Source: a virus
Virus record (IMG/VR): IMGVR_UViG_3300028712_000009
Location: 1-32,521 of that record
DNA: 32,521 bases
Reading direction: 5' to 3' (one strand)
In this document: in pieces, positions 1-8,359 of the stretch
Layout: each line of letters starts with the position of its first letter
How positions within the stretch are numbered: the stretch's first letter is position 1
Notes under the pieces: generated by a model
What the model saw: the letters and a program-made list of their open reading frames with translations, nothing else
The model's database searches: none
Told to the model about the DNA's origin: nothing
Position numbers and translations under genes: made by a program

Positions 1-2
1 AG

Positions 3-956
3 GTGGCGAGCGATACAGCCGCGATTCAGCCGCGCTCGCTGCCGGTCTACATCGGGGATTACTACGGGTTGCCGGACTACTACGGATGGAAAGGCGGGAT
101 TGATGACGTACGCATCTATGGGCGTGCGCTATCGCCTTCTGAGGTATTGACGCTCTATAACCAAGCGTCCAATGTCCGTCTACCTCCTGTGGTGATCAGC
201 GGGATGAAGTGTAAGGAATCGAGCTTCTTAGGCAAGGATACGCGGACCATGACCTGTGCGATGACCTCGCAGAATACTGCATGGCGCGGAAGCCTGCAGG
301 TCAAGCTCGAGCACGCGGACCCGAATATCATCCAGCCGCCTCTCAACTACTCCTGGCCGGTGCTGATGCAGCGCGACGGCAAGTACGCGGTGACTGGTGT
401 GGCTGTCTACGACAAGCCGGGCACAAAGCCCAGAGTGATGGGCGCGGACTTCTACGGAGACAGAGCTGCCGCCGAATGGTACAGCCATACCGAACCTCGA
501 GCCGTCCTAGTGCAGTCGCTCGATTCGCCCTGCCCGTCGCAGACACCGTGTGCCTCGGGGCTGTACCCGCCACCTCTGGTTGTCACCGAGATGCGGTGCG
601 AAGCGGCCGCGATGGATGCGAGTACGCAGAGTGTGACGTGTGGGATAGCCGCGAATCAGAACGTGTACTCGGGGACACTACGCATCACCTACAACGATGG
701 GACGAATGAAGACCAGCGGGTGACGCTCGAGCAGCCTACGATTGACGGGGCGTTGACGTACTGGGGTGTGACAGCCGTAGCAGCGAACAGCTCGCAGCCG
801 ATCGATCAGGTATCGTTCGGCGCGGAGAGCCCGATTGCGAATTGGACCCCGGAGTCGATTACGCCGTATCCGCCATCACCGGCACCGGAACGGCTGTATG
901 GCAGTTTCCATCGCTGGTTGTGCAAGGCGTTTGGCTGGTTCTGTAATACAAAGTAG
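3..956 (+). CDS. LamG-domain virion/fibre protein, 5' end cut by window
   Basis: The frame is open to the left edge, so only the C-terminal part is present. The first ~50 residues hold the last strands of a LamG/concanavalin-like jelly roll (GGIDDVRIYGRALSPSEV), which resembles the C-terminus of the fibre gene at 12106-14772 ([18 protein letters not shown]). Two related segments of ~90 residues follow, beginning PPVVISGMKCKES and PPLVVTEMRCEAA. Each has a Cys pair ~18 residues apart and a beta-rich pattern, so they look like a tandem Ig-like duplication. The tail is short and aromatic (FHRWLCKAFGWFC). LamG folds usually bind carbohydrate, so adsorption or virion decoration is inferred. It ends in TAG, 2 bp before the next ATG. 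Exact role is unknown. Confidence 0.7.
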   Translation: MASDTAAIQPRSLPVYIGDYYGLPDYYGWKGGIDDVRIYGRALSPSEVLTLYNQASNVRLPPVVISGMKCKESSFLGKDTRTMTCAMTSQNTAWRGSLQVKLEHADPNIIQPPLNYSWPVLMQRDGKYAVTGVAVYDKPGTKPRVMGADFYGDRAAAEWYSHTEPRAVLVQSLDSPCPSQTPCASGLYPPPLVVTEMRCEAAAMDASTQSVTCGIAANQNVYSGTLRITYNDGTNEDQRVTLEQPTIDGALTYWGVTAVAANSSQPIDQVSFGAESPIANWTPESITPYPPSPAPERLYGSFHRWLCKAFGWFCNTK

Positions 957-958
957 GG

Positions 959-1351
959 ATGGCGCAGTTATACGACGAACTCCTGGAGTTGTACTGCCGG
1001 CACGACCAACGAGTACTTGAGAGCTTGGCCGGAGACGTCAACCGCGAGGGTTTCGCTGAGTATGTCGACGAAAACGGCGATGCTGGCGTCGAGTTAGCGG
1101 ATGCAATTATCAGGATTGCCCAGCCGAAGACGGTACGCGACGCGATGGCGCTACCGGTCGATACACTGCGGACACAGGGGTTAGCCTACCTGATCGAAAG
1201 AGACGCTTCCGATCACTACGATCAAGTCGAAGGATTTCTCGACATCGTGTTCGAGGACCAAGTCGAAGCCGCCATTACCCCAGCGCAACACGGATTTGAC
1301 GGTCTTGAGCTATGCGAGTGGATTGATCAGACCTTTCCAGTTCCTGCGTAA
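959..1351 (+). CDS. hypothetical protein, acidic, 130 aa
   Basis: This ORF starts with an ATG two bases after the stop of the LamG gene and has no strong Shine-Dalgarno, so coupling to the upstream gene is likely. The product is strongly acidic and mostly helical by eye, with no recognised motif, membrane segment or Cys cluster (two isolated Cys). It is followed by a short intergenic gap that carries one copy of a motif repeated between virion genes (1353-1366). It lies in the late-gene orientation between a LamG virion protein and the portal. I do not recognise the family. Confidence 0.6.
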   Translation: MAQLYDELLELYCRHDQRVLESLAGDVNREGFAEYVDENGDAGVELADAIIRIAQPKTVRDAMALPVDTLRTQGLAYLIERDASDHYDQVEGFLDIVFEDQVEAAITPAQHGFDGLELCEWIDQTFPVPA

Positions 1352-1352
1352 G

Positions 1353-1366
1353 GCGCTAAAGCGAAG
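1353..1366. repeat. intergenic motif GCGCTAAAGCGAAG, copy 1
   Basis: It fills most of the 19-bp gap between the stop at 1351 and the ATG at 1371. The same core, direct or inverted, recurs at 11241-11272 (twice), 12083-12098 and 17395-17408, always between late genes. Confidence 0.55.
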
Positions 1367-1370
1367 CGTA

Positions 1371-1574
1371 ATGAGCGACGTGCTGGTTCGCGCAGCCAAG
1401 CGATGCGTACGGCGGGTACTTAAAGCGGAATGGTGCGAGGAGCGCGAATACTTCGTAGTGACTTTGGAGTGCGGCCATGTCATGCACGGCGGCGAGGACT
1501 TCCTGAAGTCCCCGCTGTTCTGCCTGACCTGCATGCGGGAAAAGACGTTCGGGGTTAGCGCAGAAAGTGGTTAA
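1371..1574 (+). CDS. small putative zinc-binding protein, 67 aa
   Basis: The ATG at 1371 is chosen because the upstream extension (from 1296) would overlap the previous gene by 56 bp and is not needed for the domain. The basic N-terminus (VRAAKRCVRRVLKAEW) is followed by VTLECGHVMHGG and then FCLTCMREK. This is a C-x-H ... C-x2-C arrangement typical of small metal-binding phage proteins. Function is unknown. Its 3' end overlaps the 3' end of the minus-strand ORF at 1555-1728 by 20 bp, so the two converge. Confidence 0.6.
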   Translation: MSDVLVRAAKRCVRRVLKAEWCEEREYFVVTLECGHVMHGGEDFLKSPLFCLTCMREKTFGVSAESG

Positions 1575-1728
1575 AGAGTAGGGTCCAGATCAGGATCAAA
1601 CTAGTGATGCTGCTGAACGTCAGCCAGTATAACTTCGTGGGAATACCCGCATAACGAATCAAGCACCCGATGACGGTTCCCATCGAAACAATGAAGCCAA
1701 TCATGAGCCAATCAATCGTGTAGAGCAT
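1555..1728 (-). CDS. 57-aa two-helix membrane peptide
   Basis: This minus-strand ORF is found by direct translation: ATG at 1728, TAA at 1555-1557. The product starts MLYTIDWLMIGFIVSMGTVI and contains two hydrophobic helices (about residues 8-25 and 36-52) around a short basic turn (RYAGIPTK). The start codon lies inside the last codons of the zinc-ribbon gene (overlap 1712-1728), which implies translational coupling. Small two-helix phage proteins are often holins or spanin-like lysis accessories, but there is no specific motif here. The N-in or N-out arrangement cannot be settled by eye. Membrane association is well supported; a lysis role is only a possibility. Confidence 0.5.
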   Translation of the reverse strand: MLYTIDWLMIGFIVSMGTVIGCLIRYAGIPTKLYWLTFSSITSLILIWTLLFNHFLR

Positions 1729-1945
1729 TCAGAGCCTCTCTCCAGGAGAGCGCAAAACCGATGATCTGATTGTGTCCCGTGTTGATACGGAAGTACTCCC
1801 AATACCCAGGCCTATACTTGCTCTTCTGAATCCGCCATTTGGGCATGAGGCCGAGATCTCGAAAACACCGCGGGCAGTACCAGAGGTCAGTGCCTGACAC
1901 ACGCTTTACTGTGTGTGATCTGACGCCGCACCGTGGACACTCCAT
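1712..1945 (-). CDS. zinc-ribbon protein, 77 aa
   Basis: The N-terminus has two CPRC knuckles (MECPRCGVRSHTV ... WYCPRCFRDLG), 20 residues apart, giving a classic four-Cys zinc ribbon. The C-terminal half (GYWEYFRINTGHNQ ... LSWREALNAL) is aromatic and helical and carries no catalytic motif. It runs against the surrounding virion genes and ends by overlapping the start of the 57-aa membrane peptide, so the two form a minus-strand cassette. DNA or RNA binding is possible from the fold but not shown. Confidence 0.6.
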   Translation of the reverse strand: MECPRCGVRSHTVKRVSGTDLWYCPRCFRDLGLMPKWRIQKSKYRPGYWEYFRINTGHNQIIGFALSWREALNALHD

Positions 1946-1973
1946 ACCACAGAGACTAGCTCACAGGGCGAGC

Positions 1974-2351
1974 CTGGTTAAAGAATTAGCCCGCTGCGAC
2001 CGCGAGATAGCGGAAGCGGAAGCCACGCTGCGATCCGGCTACACAGACATCGATGGCGCGTTGCTATGGCTGTACGACTGGAAGTGCGAGCGCAAACTGA
2101 TCGAGGACGAAATGAATATGGCACTAACGAAAACGGCAGTGACGGACGACGTCGTATCCCGCAAGGCAGGCCGGAAGAAGCCGGGGGACAAGGTAAGCAC
2201 GGTGATGCACGAGTTCAACACGGGCGACCTGAAGAGCAGTTCGGGAGACAAAGTGACGTCCCGAAAGCAGGCCGTCGCGATCGGGCTGTCAGAGGCACGT
2301 CGGGCTAAGAAGGCGTGCAATTGCGCGGATAAGAAGAGCTGCAACTGCTAG
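1974..2351 (+). CDS. DUF6496-like small protein with N-terminal helical region
   Basis: The C-terminal ~60 residues match the pattern of DUF6496 (VMHEFNTGDLKSSSGDK, then SRKQAVAIGLSEARRAKK) and end in an unusual CNCADKKSCNC tail. Upstream in frame is a plausible helical segment (ELARCDREIAEAEATL ... GALLWLYDWKCERKLI) that looks coding, but it has no ATG. In-frame ATGs are at 2112 or 2118 (preceded by GAGGA) and at 1839, which would lie antisense to the zinc-ribbon gene. The start is therefore uncertain. I extend to the CTG at 1974 to include the helical region; 2112 is the conservative choice. The next gene (portal) starts 5 bp after the stop. Confidence 0.55.
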   Translation: MVKELARCDREIAEAEATLRSGYTDIDGALLWLYDWKCERKLIEDEMNMALTKTAVTDDVVSRKAGRKKPGDKVSTVMHEFNTGDLKSSSGDKVTSRKQAVAIGLSEARRAKKACNCADKKSCNC

Positions 2352-2355
2352 CAAC

Positions 2356-4446
2356 ATGGCGTACAAGAAGACGAAGGACGAGGATGATTTCCTCTCCACG
2401 GCACGGGCACGCTTCAAGTTAAGCGCGGAGTCCGAGAACACACTGCGTAATAAATTTCTTGAGGACGTCCGCTTCTATTCCGGAGAGCAATGGCCGGATA
2501 ACGTCAAGCGCCAGCGCGAGATGGACAAGCGCCCATGCCTCACGCTGAACCGCATGCCGCAGTTCGTCCATCAGGTCACGAACGAGATCCGGCAGAACAA
2601 GCCCGCGCCGAACGTCAGCCCCGTAGACGATACCGGAGACAAAGAAACAGCAGAGATCTTCCAGGGCATCATCCGCCACATCGAGAGACAGAGCAAAGCC
2701 GATACCGCAAGATCCTATGCAGCCTTCTACGCGGTGGTGTGCGGACGAGGCTATTACCGCATAGTCACCGACTTCGCGGACCCGATGGGCTTCGATCAAG
2801 AGATCTACATCAAGCGCATCAAGAACCCGGCAACGGTGTACATGGACCCAGCGTGCCAAGAACCGGATTACTCGGATGCGCGGTACTGCTTCATTGTCGA
2901 AGACCTGACGGAGGACGAGTTCAAAGCGCAGTTCCCCGATAAGGACATGTACTCCGCGGAAGACTTCCGCAGCTTAGGCGACGACGCCCCGTTCTGGAGA
3001 TTCGAGAAGGGTGTACGAATTGCTGAGTATTTCAGCCGCGAAATGGTCCCCACCCCGATAGCGATGCTGGCCGATGGCACGGTGCTACCGCTCGAGCAGG
3101 TGCCCGAAGGCACCAACATCATCGCGCAGCGCACCACCGACATGCCCTTGGTCAAGTGGTGCAAGATCGACGGTTGCCAGGTCTTGGAGGAAGCAGACTG
3201 GCCCGGGCAATGGATACCCGTAATCGCCGTCCTAGGGGAAGAATACGACATCGACGGGGAGACGGAACTGAGCGGGATGGTGCGGAACGCCAAAGACCCG
3301 CAGAGAATGTTGAATTACTGGGAGTCCTGCAAGACCGAGACAATCGCGTTAGCCCCGAGAGCCCCGTACATGGTGGCCGAAGGACAGACTGAGAACCATG
3401 AGCAGGAATGGGCGCAGGCGAATACCCGCAACTATCCGTACCTGATCTACAAGCCGAAAGCCGTAGGCCAGGAACTGGTGCCCCCGCCACAAAGACAGGT
3501 GTACGAGCCCCCAGTGCAGGCGATCACGCAAGCCGAACAGGTAGCGGTGGACCACATGAAGGCGGCGACGGGCATTTATGATGCATCGTTAGGCAATCGA
3601 TCTAACGAGACATCCGGCATCGGCATCCGCGCCCGCAAGATGCAGGGCGATGTCGCGAATTATCACTACGTCGACAACCTCACCACGGCGATCACGCACG
3701 AAGGCAGGATACTCGTCGACCTGATACCGAAGATCTACGACCGGCCAGGCCGCGTGGTCCGCATCATCGGGGAAGATGGCACCGAGAAATCAGTACCCGT
3801 CAATGCGCCATTCCGGCAGCAGAACAGCGGGATGGAAAAATTCTACGACCTGTCCGCGGGCAGGTACGACGTCGCGGTAGCCGTCGGGCCAAGTTACGCA
3901 ACCAAGCGCCAGGAATCCGCCGAGAGCATGATGCAGTTCGCTCAGGTGGCCCCGGAGTTAGTCCCGCGGTATGCGGACCTGCTGGTGACCGCGATGGATT
4001 GGCCTGGTGCCGATGCGATTGCAGACCGCATCCGTCCGCCCGATATCCCGAAGGAAGGCGAGCCGCCGATCCCGCCGCAGGCCCAAGCCGCCATGCAGCA
4101 GATGCAGGCCCAGAACCAGGAACTGCAGCAAGCCGTGCAGCAGGCGCAAGAGATCATCCGAACCCAGAAACTGCAGATCGATTCGGCGGAACGGATGCAG
4201 ATGCGCGATATCGAATCGAAGCAGATGTTGGCTGAGATGAAGGCGCAGACGGACATCATGCGGGATGCCGGCAAGATCCACAGTGATGTATTGCAGACCG
4301 ATCAAAAGGTTGAGTCGCAGGAATCGATAGCGCAGTTGAATGCCGAGACGAAGGTCACCACGGAGCAGATGAAGTTGGGAGCGAAGAAAGAGCAACAGCA
4401 GCAGAAGCAGAAGCCGCCGAACGGATCGTTTGGCGGAGGGGACTAA
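2356..4446 (+). CDS. portal protein, P22 type
   Basis: This 696-aa product matches the P22-like portal family in length (P22 gp1 is 725 aa) and in sequence style. The N-terminal clip/wing region has FYSGEQWPDNVKRQREM, RPCLTLNRMPQFVHQV and NEIRQNKPAPNVSPVDD. The core has RIKNPATVYMDPACQEPDYSDA and DASLGNRSNETSGI. The C-terminal ~130 residues are Gln-rich and strongly coiled-coil (MQQMQAQNQELQQAVQQAQE), as expected for the P22-type barrel. The portal forms the dodecameric ring at the unique vertex through which the terminase pumps DNA. It is immediately downstream of the DUF6496-like gene, and scaffold and coat genes follow after one minus-strand gene. Confidence 0.93.
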   Translation: MAYKKTKDEDDFLSTARARFKLSAESENTLRNKFLEDVRFYSGEQWPDNVKRQREMDKRPCLTLNRMPQFVHQVTNEIRQNKPAPNVSPVDDTGDKETAEIFQGIIRHIERQSKADTARSYAAFYAVVCGRGYYRIVTDFADPMGFDQEIYIKRIKNPATVYMDPACQEPDYSDARYCFIVEDLTEDEFKAQFPDKDMYSAEDFRSLGDDAPFWRFEKGVRIAEYFSREMVPTPIAMLADGTVLPLEQVPEGTNIIAQRTTDMPLVKWCKIDGCQVLEEADWPGQWIPVIAVLGEEYDIDGETELSGMVRNAKDPQRMLNYWESCKTETIALAPRAPYMVAEGQTENHEQEWAQANTRNYPYLIYKPKAVGQELVPPPQRQVYEPPVQAITQAEQVAVDHMKAATGIYDASLGNRSNETSGIGIRARKMQGDVANYHYVDNLTTAITHEGRILVDLIPKIYDRPGRVVRIIGEDGTEKSVPVNAPFRQQNSGMEKFYDLSAGRYDVAVAVGPSYATKRQESAESMMQFAQVAPELVPRYADLLVTAMDWPGADAIADRIRPPDIPKEGEPPIPPQAQAAMQQMQAQNQELQQAVQQAQEIIRTQKLQIDSAERMQMRDIESKQMLAEMKAQTDIMRDAGKIHSDVLQTDQKVESQESIAQLNAETKVTTEQMKLGAKKEQQQQKQKPPNGSFGGGD

Positions 4447-4522
4447 AGCGGGCTTAACCTACCCGCGATGACAGGCGCGACCCTGAAGACTCAGCCTGCG
4501 CTAAGGAAACGCACAGCAGAGA

Positions 4523-4870
4523 TTAAGAGCGTGGGAGCGTATTCACGTATGCCTGCCACTGTCTCGCAAGTGAGGCTATCTGCTCGTCATGCGAGGCCAC
4601 ACTAGCAGCCACTGTCTCGACAACTCCCGCGAGACGATCGATGTTCTCCCTTGCCGCCAGCAAGCCGTTGGTCAATTGCGTTATGGCTTTGTTGTTCTCG
4701 GCGATCGTTTTGTTGATCTCAGCCATCGCTTTGTTGTGCTCAGCAATAGCTAACGTGTTTGCCGTGACGATGGGCGTCAGTTCTTTAGTGGTCAATTGAA
4801 GTTCCTTATATCGGATAGCATCCGACTCCTTCCATCGTAACAACCTAAACCCTACATATCTATAGCCCAA
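4523..4870 (-). CDS. coiled-coil protein, minus strand between portal and scaffold
   Basis: This 115-aa ORF opens with TTG at 4870; later in-frame TTG codons are alternatives, so the start is uncertain. It is rich in heptad-like repeats (AIAEHNKAMAEINKTIAENN, KAITQLTNGLLAAR, then VVETVAASVASHDEQIASL). This predicts one long coiled coil with no membrane helix, so it only loosely recalls XhlA-type phage proteins. The repeated structure and lack of a competing plus-strand ORF support a real gene. It lies antisense in an otherwise plus-strand late operon, filling the gap between portal and scaffold. Function is unknown. Confidence 0.5.
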   Translation of the reverse strand: MGYRYVGFRLLRWKESDAIRYKELQLTTKELTPIVTANTLAIAEHNKAMAEINKTIAENNKAITQLTNGLLAARENIDRLAGVVETVAASVASHDEQIASLARQWQAYVNTLPRS

Positions 4871-4878
4871 AGGTACCC

Positions 4879-5805
4879 ATGTCTCTTGTAGTTAGCAGCA
4901 CCACAGACAGCCAGGAAGCGGTCAACGCAGCCGCCGGCATCGAAGAAACCCCGGCAGAGCAACAGGAACAGGCAGTAAAAGCGCCAGCGCCGGCCAAGCC
5001 AGCAGAGCCTGACGAAGCGGAAGAAGAAACCGAAGAAGGCGACGACGGCGAGGAAGAGAAGGAAGGCGACGAGCCACCCAAGCCGAAACGCACTGGCGGC
5101 TTTCAAAGGAAGATTGAGAGGCTCGTCAGAGAGAACGAGTACTTAGCGCGCCGATTCCACGAACTCAGCTATCAGCAACAACAGCGACCACCGCAACAAC
5201 CGCAACAACCGCAACAGCAACCCGTAGCGCAAGACGGACGACCTAGACAGGACCAGTTCGATTCCTACGACGAGTACCTCGACAAGCTCACCGATTGGAA
5301 GCTAGAGGCACGACTGCAGCAGGAGCATGCGGCGCAGCAGCAGCGGCACCAGGCCGCGCAGCAGCAAGAGAGATTAACTGGCTGGCAGCAACGTGTTGGC
5401 CAATTTAAGAACGAAGCACCCGATTTCGAGGACGTGCTCGAATCGGTGGACCACATTAATTTACAGCCAATTTTGCAGCAGGCGATTATGGCGGATGCCC
5501 TCGGACCGAAGCTGGCCTACGAGCTGGCACGGCGACCGGAGGACTTCGCCAGGATCGCAAGTCTCGATCCCGTTGGCGCGTTAACCGCGCTGGGCGAATT
5601 CAAGGCGAGGCTGGAACCTGCAAAAACGGCAGCTCCGCAGCAGCACCAAAACGGAGTGAAGCCGGTCAGCCGCGCACCCAACCCGATAAGGCCTGTCGGG
5701 CAGGGCGCCGGCGCGACCTCTACCGTTCCCCCGGATCAGATGCCACTTGGCGACTACATCCGGTGGCGGGAACGGTCACTCAAAGCAGCGCGGGGAAAAC
5801 GTTAA
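4879..5805 (+). CDS. scaffolding protein candidate
   Basis: The gene lies between portal and coat, the P22 gene 8 position, and its 308 aa match the P22 scaffold (303 aa). The N-terminal ~75 residues are very acidic (EEETEEGDDGEEEKEGDE). A basic coiled coil follows (QRKIERLVRENEYLARRF), then a PQQ/Gln-rich low-complexity linker and a second helical region (DEYLDKLTDWKLEARLQQEH). The C-terminus is helical and basic (YIRWRERSLKAARGKR), consistent with a coat-binding helix-turn-helix tail. Scaffolds direct procapsid assembly and leave before packaging. The call rests on position, length and composition, since scaffolds diverge too fast for motif recognition. Confidence 0.75.
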   Translation: MSLVVSSTTDSQEAVNAAAGIEETPAEQQEQAVKAPAPAKPAEPDEAEEETEEGDDGEEEKEGDEPPKPKRTGGFQRKIERLVRENEYLARRFHELSYQQQQRPPQQPQQPQQQPVAQDGRPRQDQFDSYDEYLDKLTDWKLEARLQQEHAAQQQRHQAAQQQERLTGWQQRVGQFKNEAPDFEDVLESVDHINLQPILQQAIMADALGPKLAYELARRPEDFARIASLDPVGALTALGEFKARLEPAKTAAPQQHQNGVKPVSRAPNPIRPVGQGAGATSTVPPDQMPLGDYIRWRERSLKAARGKR

Positions 5806-5845
5806 CTCCTAACATCGCTGTAACCAGCTGAGAAGGAAAGACTTA

Positions 5846-7057
5846 ATGGCGGGCAATAGCCTCTTGACCATGAGTATGATAACGCGCGAAGCTGCGCGTA
5901 TCCTCACCAACAACCTCTGCTTTACCAAGCAGATCAACACCCAATATTCAGATCAGTTCGCCCGCAGCGGAGCGAAGATCGGCAGCGTACTGAATATCCG
6001 CAAGCCACCCAAGTACATCGGCCGCACGGGCCGTGTGTGCGCGGTTGAGGACGTGGTTGAAACGTCAGTACCGTTAGCCCTCACGACGCAATTCGGCGTG
6101 GACATGAGCTTCACCAGCGCCGAACTCGCGTTGAGCATCGACGACTTCAGCAACCGCATCCTGAAGCCCGCGGTCGCCGTAGTGGCGAATAAAATCGATT
6201 TCGACATGATGGGCCTGTACACATCGGTCCCGAACGTAGTCGGCACGGCCGGCGTGGTGCCGAATACGCTACTTACCTATCTGATGGCGGGAGTGGCTTT
6301 GGACGACAATATGGCTCCCAGAGACAATCAACGGGCTGTAGTCGTCAACCCGATTCAGCAGGCCACGATTGTCGACGCGCTCAAAGGATTGTTCCAAAGT
6401 GCGGATCAGATTGAGGATCAGTACGAAAAGGGCACGATGGGAATCACCGGCGGATTCAAGTGGTGCATGGATCAGAATACCCGCGTGCATACTGCAGGCG
6501 CGTACGGCGGCGCTCCTATCGTAGCCGGTGGCTCGCAAGTTGGCTCGACGCTCAACGTGTCAGGCTTCACCGCGGCCGCAGCGCCTCGCCTGAAGAAAGG
6601 CGACATGTTCACCCTTACCGGCGTTAACGCCGTCAATGGTCAGAACCGGCAGGATCTGGGCTATCTCCGCACCTTCACCGTAACCTCGGACGTCAGCTCC
6701 GATGCCGGCGGTCTGGCGGCGATCCCGATCTATCCGCCCATCACACCTACCGGCGCAAGCCAGACCGTGACCGCTTCCCCTGCAGCAGGCGCTCCGCTCA
6801 CCATGACGTTTGTCGCCAACTCCAAAACCGCGCAGGCGCTCGCATTCCACAAGGATGCCTTCACCTATGCCACGGCTGACCTACCCCTGCCCGATGGCGT
6901 GGACATGGCTTCCCGTGTCAGCGACTCGCAATTGGGTGTGTCGGTCAGGATGATTCGTCAATACACGATCTGCGACGACGCATGGCCCACGAGGCTCGAC
7001 GTGCTTTACGGGATAGCGCCCGTTTACCCAGAATTGGCATGCAGGATTATCAGTTGA
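5846..7057 (+). CDS. major capsid (coat) protein, P22 gp5 type
   Basis: This 403-aa protein fits the P22 coat family (P22 gp5 is 430 aa). The N-terminus (SLLTMSMITREAARILTNNL), the segment KIGSVLNIRKPPKYIGRTGR and the stretch SFTSAELALSIDDFSNRI are typical of the family. The middle region (GSTLNVSGFTAAAAPRLKKG, MFTLTGVNAVNGQNRQ) corresponds to the P22 inserted domain and its surroundings. A good Shine-Dalgarno (GAAGGAAAG) precedes the ATG. It forms the HK97-fold icosahedral shell. It follows the scaffold by 40 bp and precedes an unknown gene by 12 bp. Confidence 0.93.
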   Translation: MAGNSLLTMSMITREAARILTNNLCFTKQINTQYSDQFARSGAKIGSVLNIRKPPKYIGRTGRVCAVEDVVETSVPLALTTQFGVDMSFTSAELALSIDDFSNRILKPAVAVVANKIDFDMMGLYTSVPNVVGTAGVVPNTLLTYLMAGVALDDNMAPRDNQRAVVVNPIQQATIVDALKGLFQSADQIEDQYEKGTMGITGGFKWCMDQNTRVHTAGAYGGAPIVAGGSQVGSTLNVSGFTAAAAPRLKKGDMFTLTGVNAVNGQNRQDLGYLRTFTVTSDVSSDAGGLAAIPIYPPITPTGASQTVTASPAAGAPLTMTFVANSKTAQALAFHKDAFTYATADLPLPDGVDMASRVSDSQLGVSVRMIRQYTICDDAWPTRLDVLYGIAPVYPELACRIIS

Positions 7058-7069
7058 GGAGAGACTATT

Positions 7070-7678
7070 ATGCCACAAGATTTCGACGGCACATTGCAAC
7101 TAGATCAAACAGGATTTGCATACAGCACTCCGGGTGGGCCACTCCAAGTACAAGTGTGGCCGCGATACGCCTATCACGCCACGGAACCGCCGCGCGTAGT
7201 CAGTAATAACGACGAATTTCAGGCTTTGGGAGAAGGTTGGAGTTTGACCTACCAGCACAAGGACTACCCGAAGATGATGTTCGCCCCGAACGGCGATACG
7301 GCGGTAGTCAACACACCCGAAGAGGAAACGGCACAGGCAAGCGCCGAAGGTGGACCGTGGGCAACTGCGCCGCACGGCTCGACCGATCCGCAGTCAAGTA
7401 TCACCCGGCACAGCAACTTCACATTGCAGGAGAAGGCGGACGCGATCCGGGACAGCCGGCGGCTATCGCTCGATTACGTGCAGCTCAACCAGTCCCTCGA
7501 CTGCCATGCCGATAACGCGCCGATGCGGGCCATCAACCCGCAGGACGTGCCGCGCCCGCAATTCCATCCCGTCGAGACAGCGGATCAGATCCGGCAGCGA
7601 CGGGAGAAGGAAGACGAAGAACGTAAACAGCGCGGCGAACACGTCGAACATACTAAAGCAAAGAAGAACGACAAATAA
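7070..7678 (+). CDS. hypothetical virion-region protein, 202 aa
   Basis: The gene follows the coat gene with its own Shine-Dalgarno (GGAGAGA). The N-terminal half is beta-like (FDGTLQLDQTGFAYSTPGGP, RYAYHATEPPRVVSNNDEFQ). The last ~35 residues are highly charged (QRREKEDEERKQRGEHVEHT, KAKKNDK). Position between coat and the gp4-type tail accessory gene suggests a head-decoration or head-completion protein, but I recognise no family. No Cys cluster, signal peptide or membrane helix is seen. Confidence 0.7.
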   Translation: MPQDFDGTLQLDQTGFAYSTPGGPLQVQVWPRYAYHATEPPRVVSNNDEFQALGEGWSLTYQHKDYPKMMFAPNGDTAVVNTPEEETAQASAEGGPWATAPHGSTDPQSSITRHSNFTLQEKADAIRDSRRLSLDYVQLNQSLDCHADNAPMRAINPQDVPRPQFHPVETADQIRQRREKEDEERKQRGEHVEHTKAKKNDK

Positions 7679-7708
7679 CCGATTAGGGCACGCGAAAGGG
7701 GGATTCAT

Positions 7709-8359
7709 ATGCCTACAGTGCAGGAATTTATAAACAGTACTTTACGCCTCATTCGCGTGCTCGACTCGGGCGAGACGCCAACCGCGACCGAATCGGATAA
7801 CGCGCTCACCGCTCTGAACCAGATGATCGGAAGCTGGTCAGCGGCGGGCGTGCCGATCTATCAGGAGAGTAAGGATACGATAGCGCTTACCGGAGCATCC
7901 GTCTATCCGCTCCCCTCCCGCCCCATCAGGCTCACCGCGGCCCAGGTGAGCTATTCGGGCATCAGCTTTCCGGTGGCCATCGTTCCCTCGCAGCAATGGA
8001 TACTGCCGAAGGACCGCACCGCTACCTCGAAGTTTGCCAAAGAGCTTTACTACGACGGGACATTCCCCAACGGCAATGTCTACCTCTGGCCGATAGTCAC
8101 GTCCGGAAGCACGCTTGAGCTGTTCTCATTGAAGCCGCTCGCGCAGTTCGCTTCGCTTGGCGACACGATCAACCTGCCACCAGGCTATGAACAGGCATTG
8201 CGGTTCGGTCTTGCCGGCGTACTCGCGCCGGAATACGGCTCGGCCCTACCCGCGGAATACCAGCAGAATGCATCGCAGGCTATGTCGTCGATTGCTTCCA
8301 TGAACAGCGCTGTGCTCGGGCAAGGCCCGCCGGCAACCGCGGTCCCGGCAGCGTCCTAA
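7709..8359 (+). CDS. tail accessory factor, P22 gp4 type (copy 1)
   Basis: This 216-aa product carries the gp4-family N-terminus: EFINSTLRLIRVLDSGETPT, then ALTALNQMIGSWSAAGVPIY. In P22 this protein (166 aa) is the head-tail adaptor that binds under the portal ring. The strong Shine-Dalgarno AAAGGGGG lies 6-8 bp upstream of the ATG. A second, divergent copy is encoded at 11296-12081. The TAA stop at 8357-8359 overlaps the TAG stop of the convergent methyltransferase gene (8356-8358). Confidence 0.87.
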   Translation: MPTVQEFINSTLRLIRVLDSGETPTATESDNALTALNQMIGSWSAAGVPIYQESKDTIALTGASVYPLPSRPIRLTAAQVSYSGISFPVAIVPSQQWILPKDRTATSKFAKELYYDGTFPNGNVYLWPIVTSGSTLELFSLKPLAQFASLGDTINLPPGYEQALRFGLAGVLAPEYGSALPAEYQQNASQAMSSIASMNSAVLGQGPPATAVPAAS

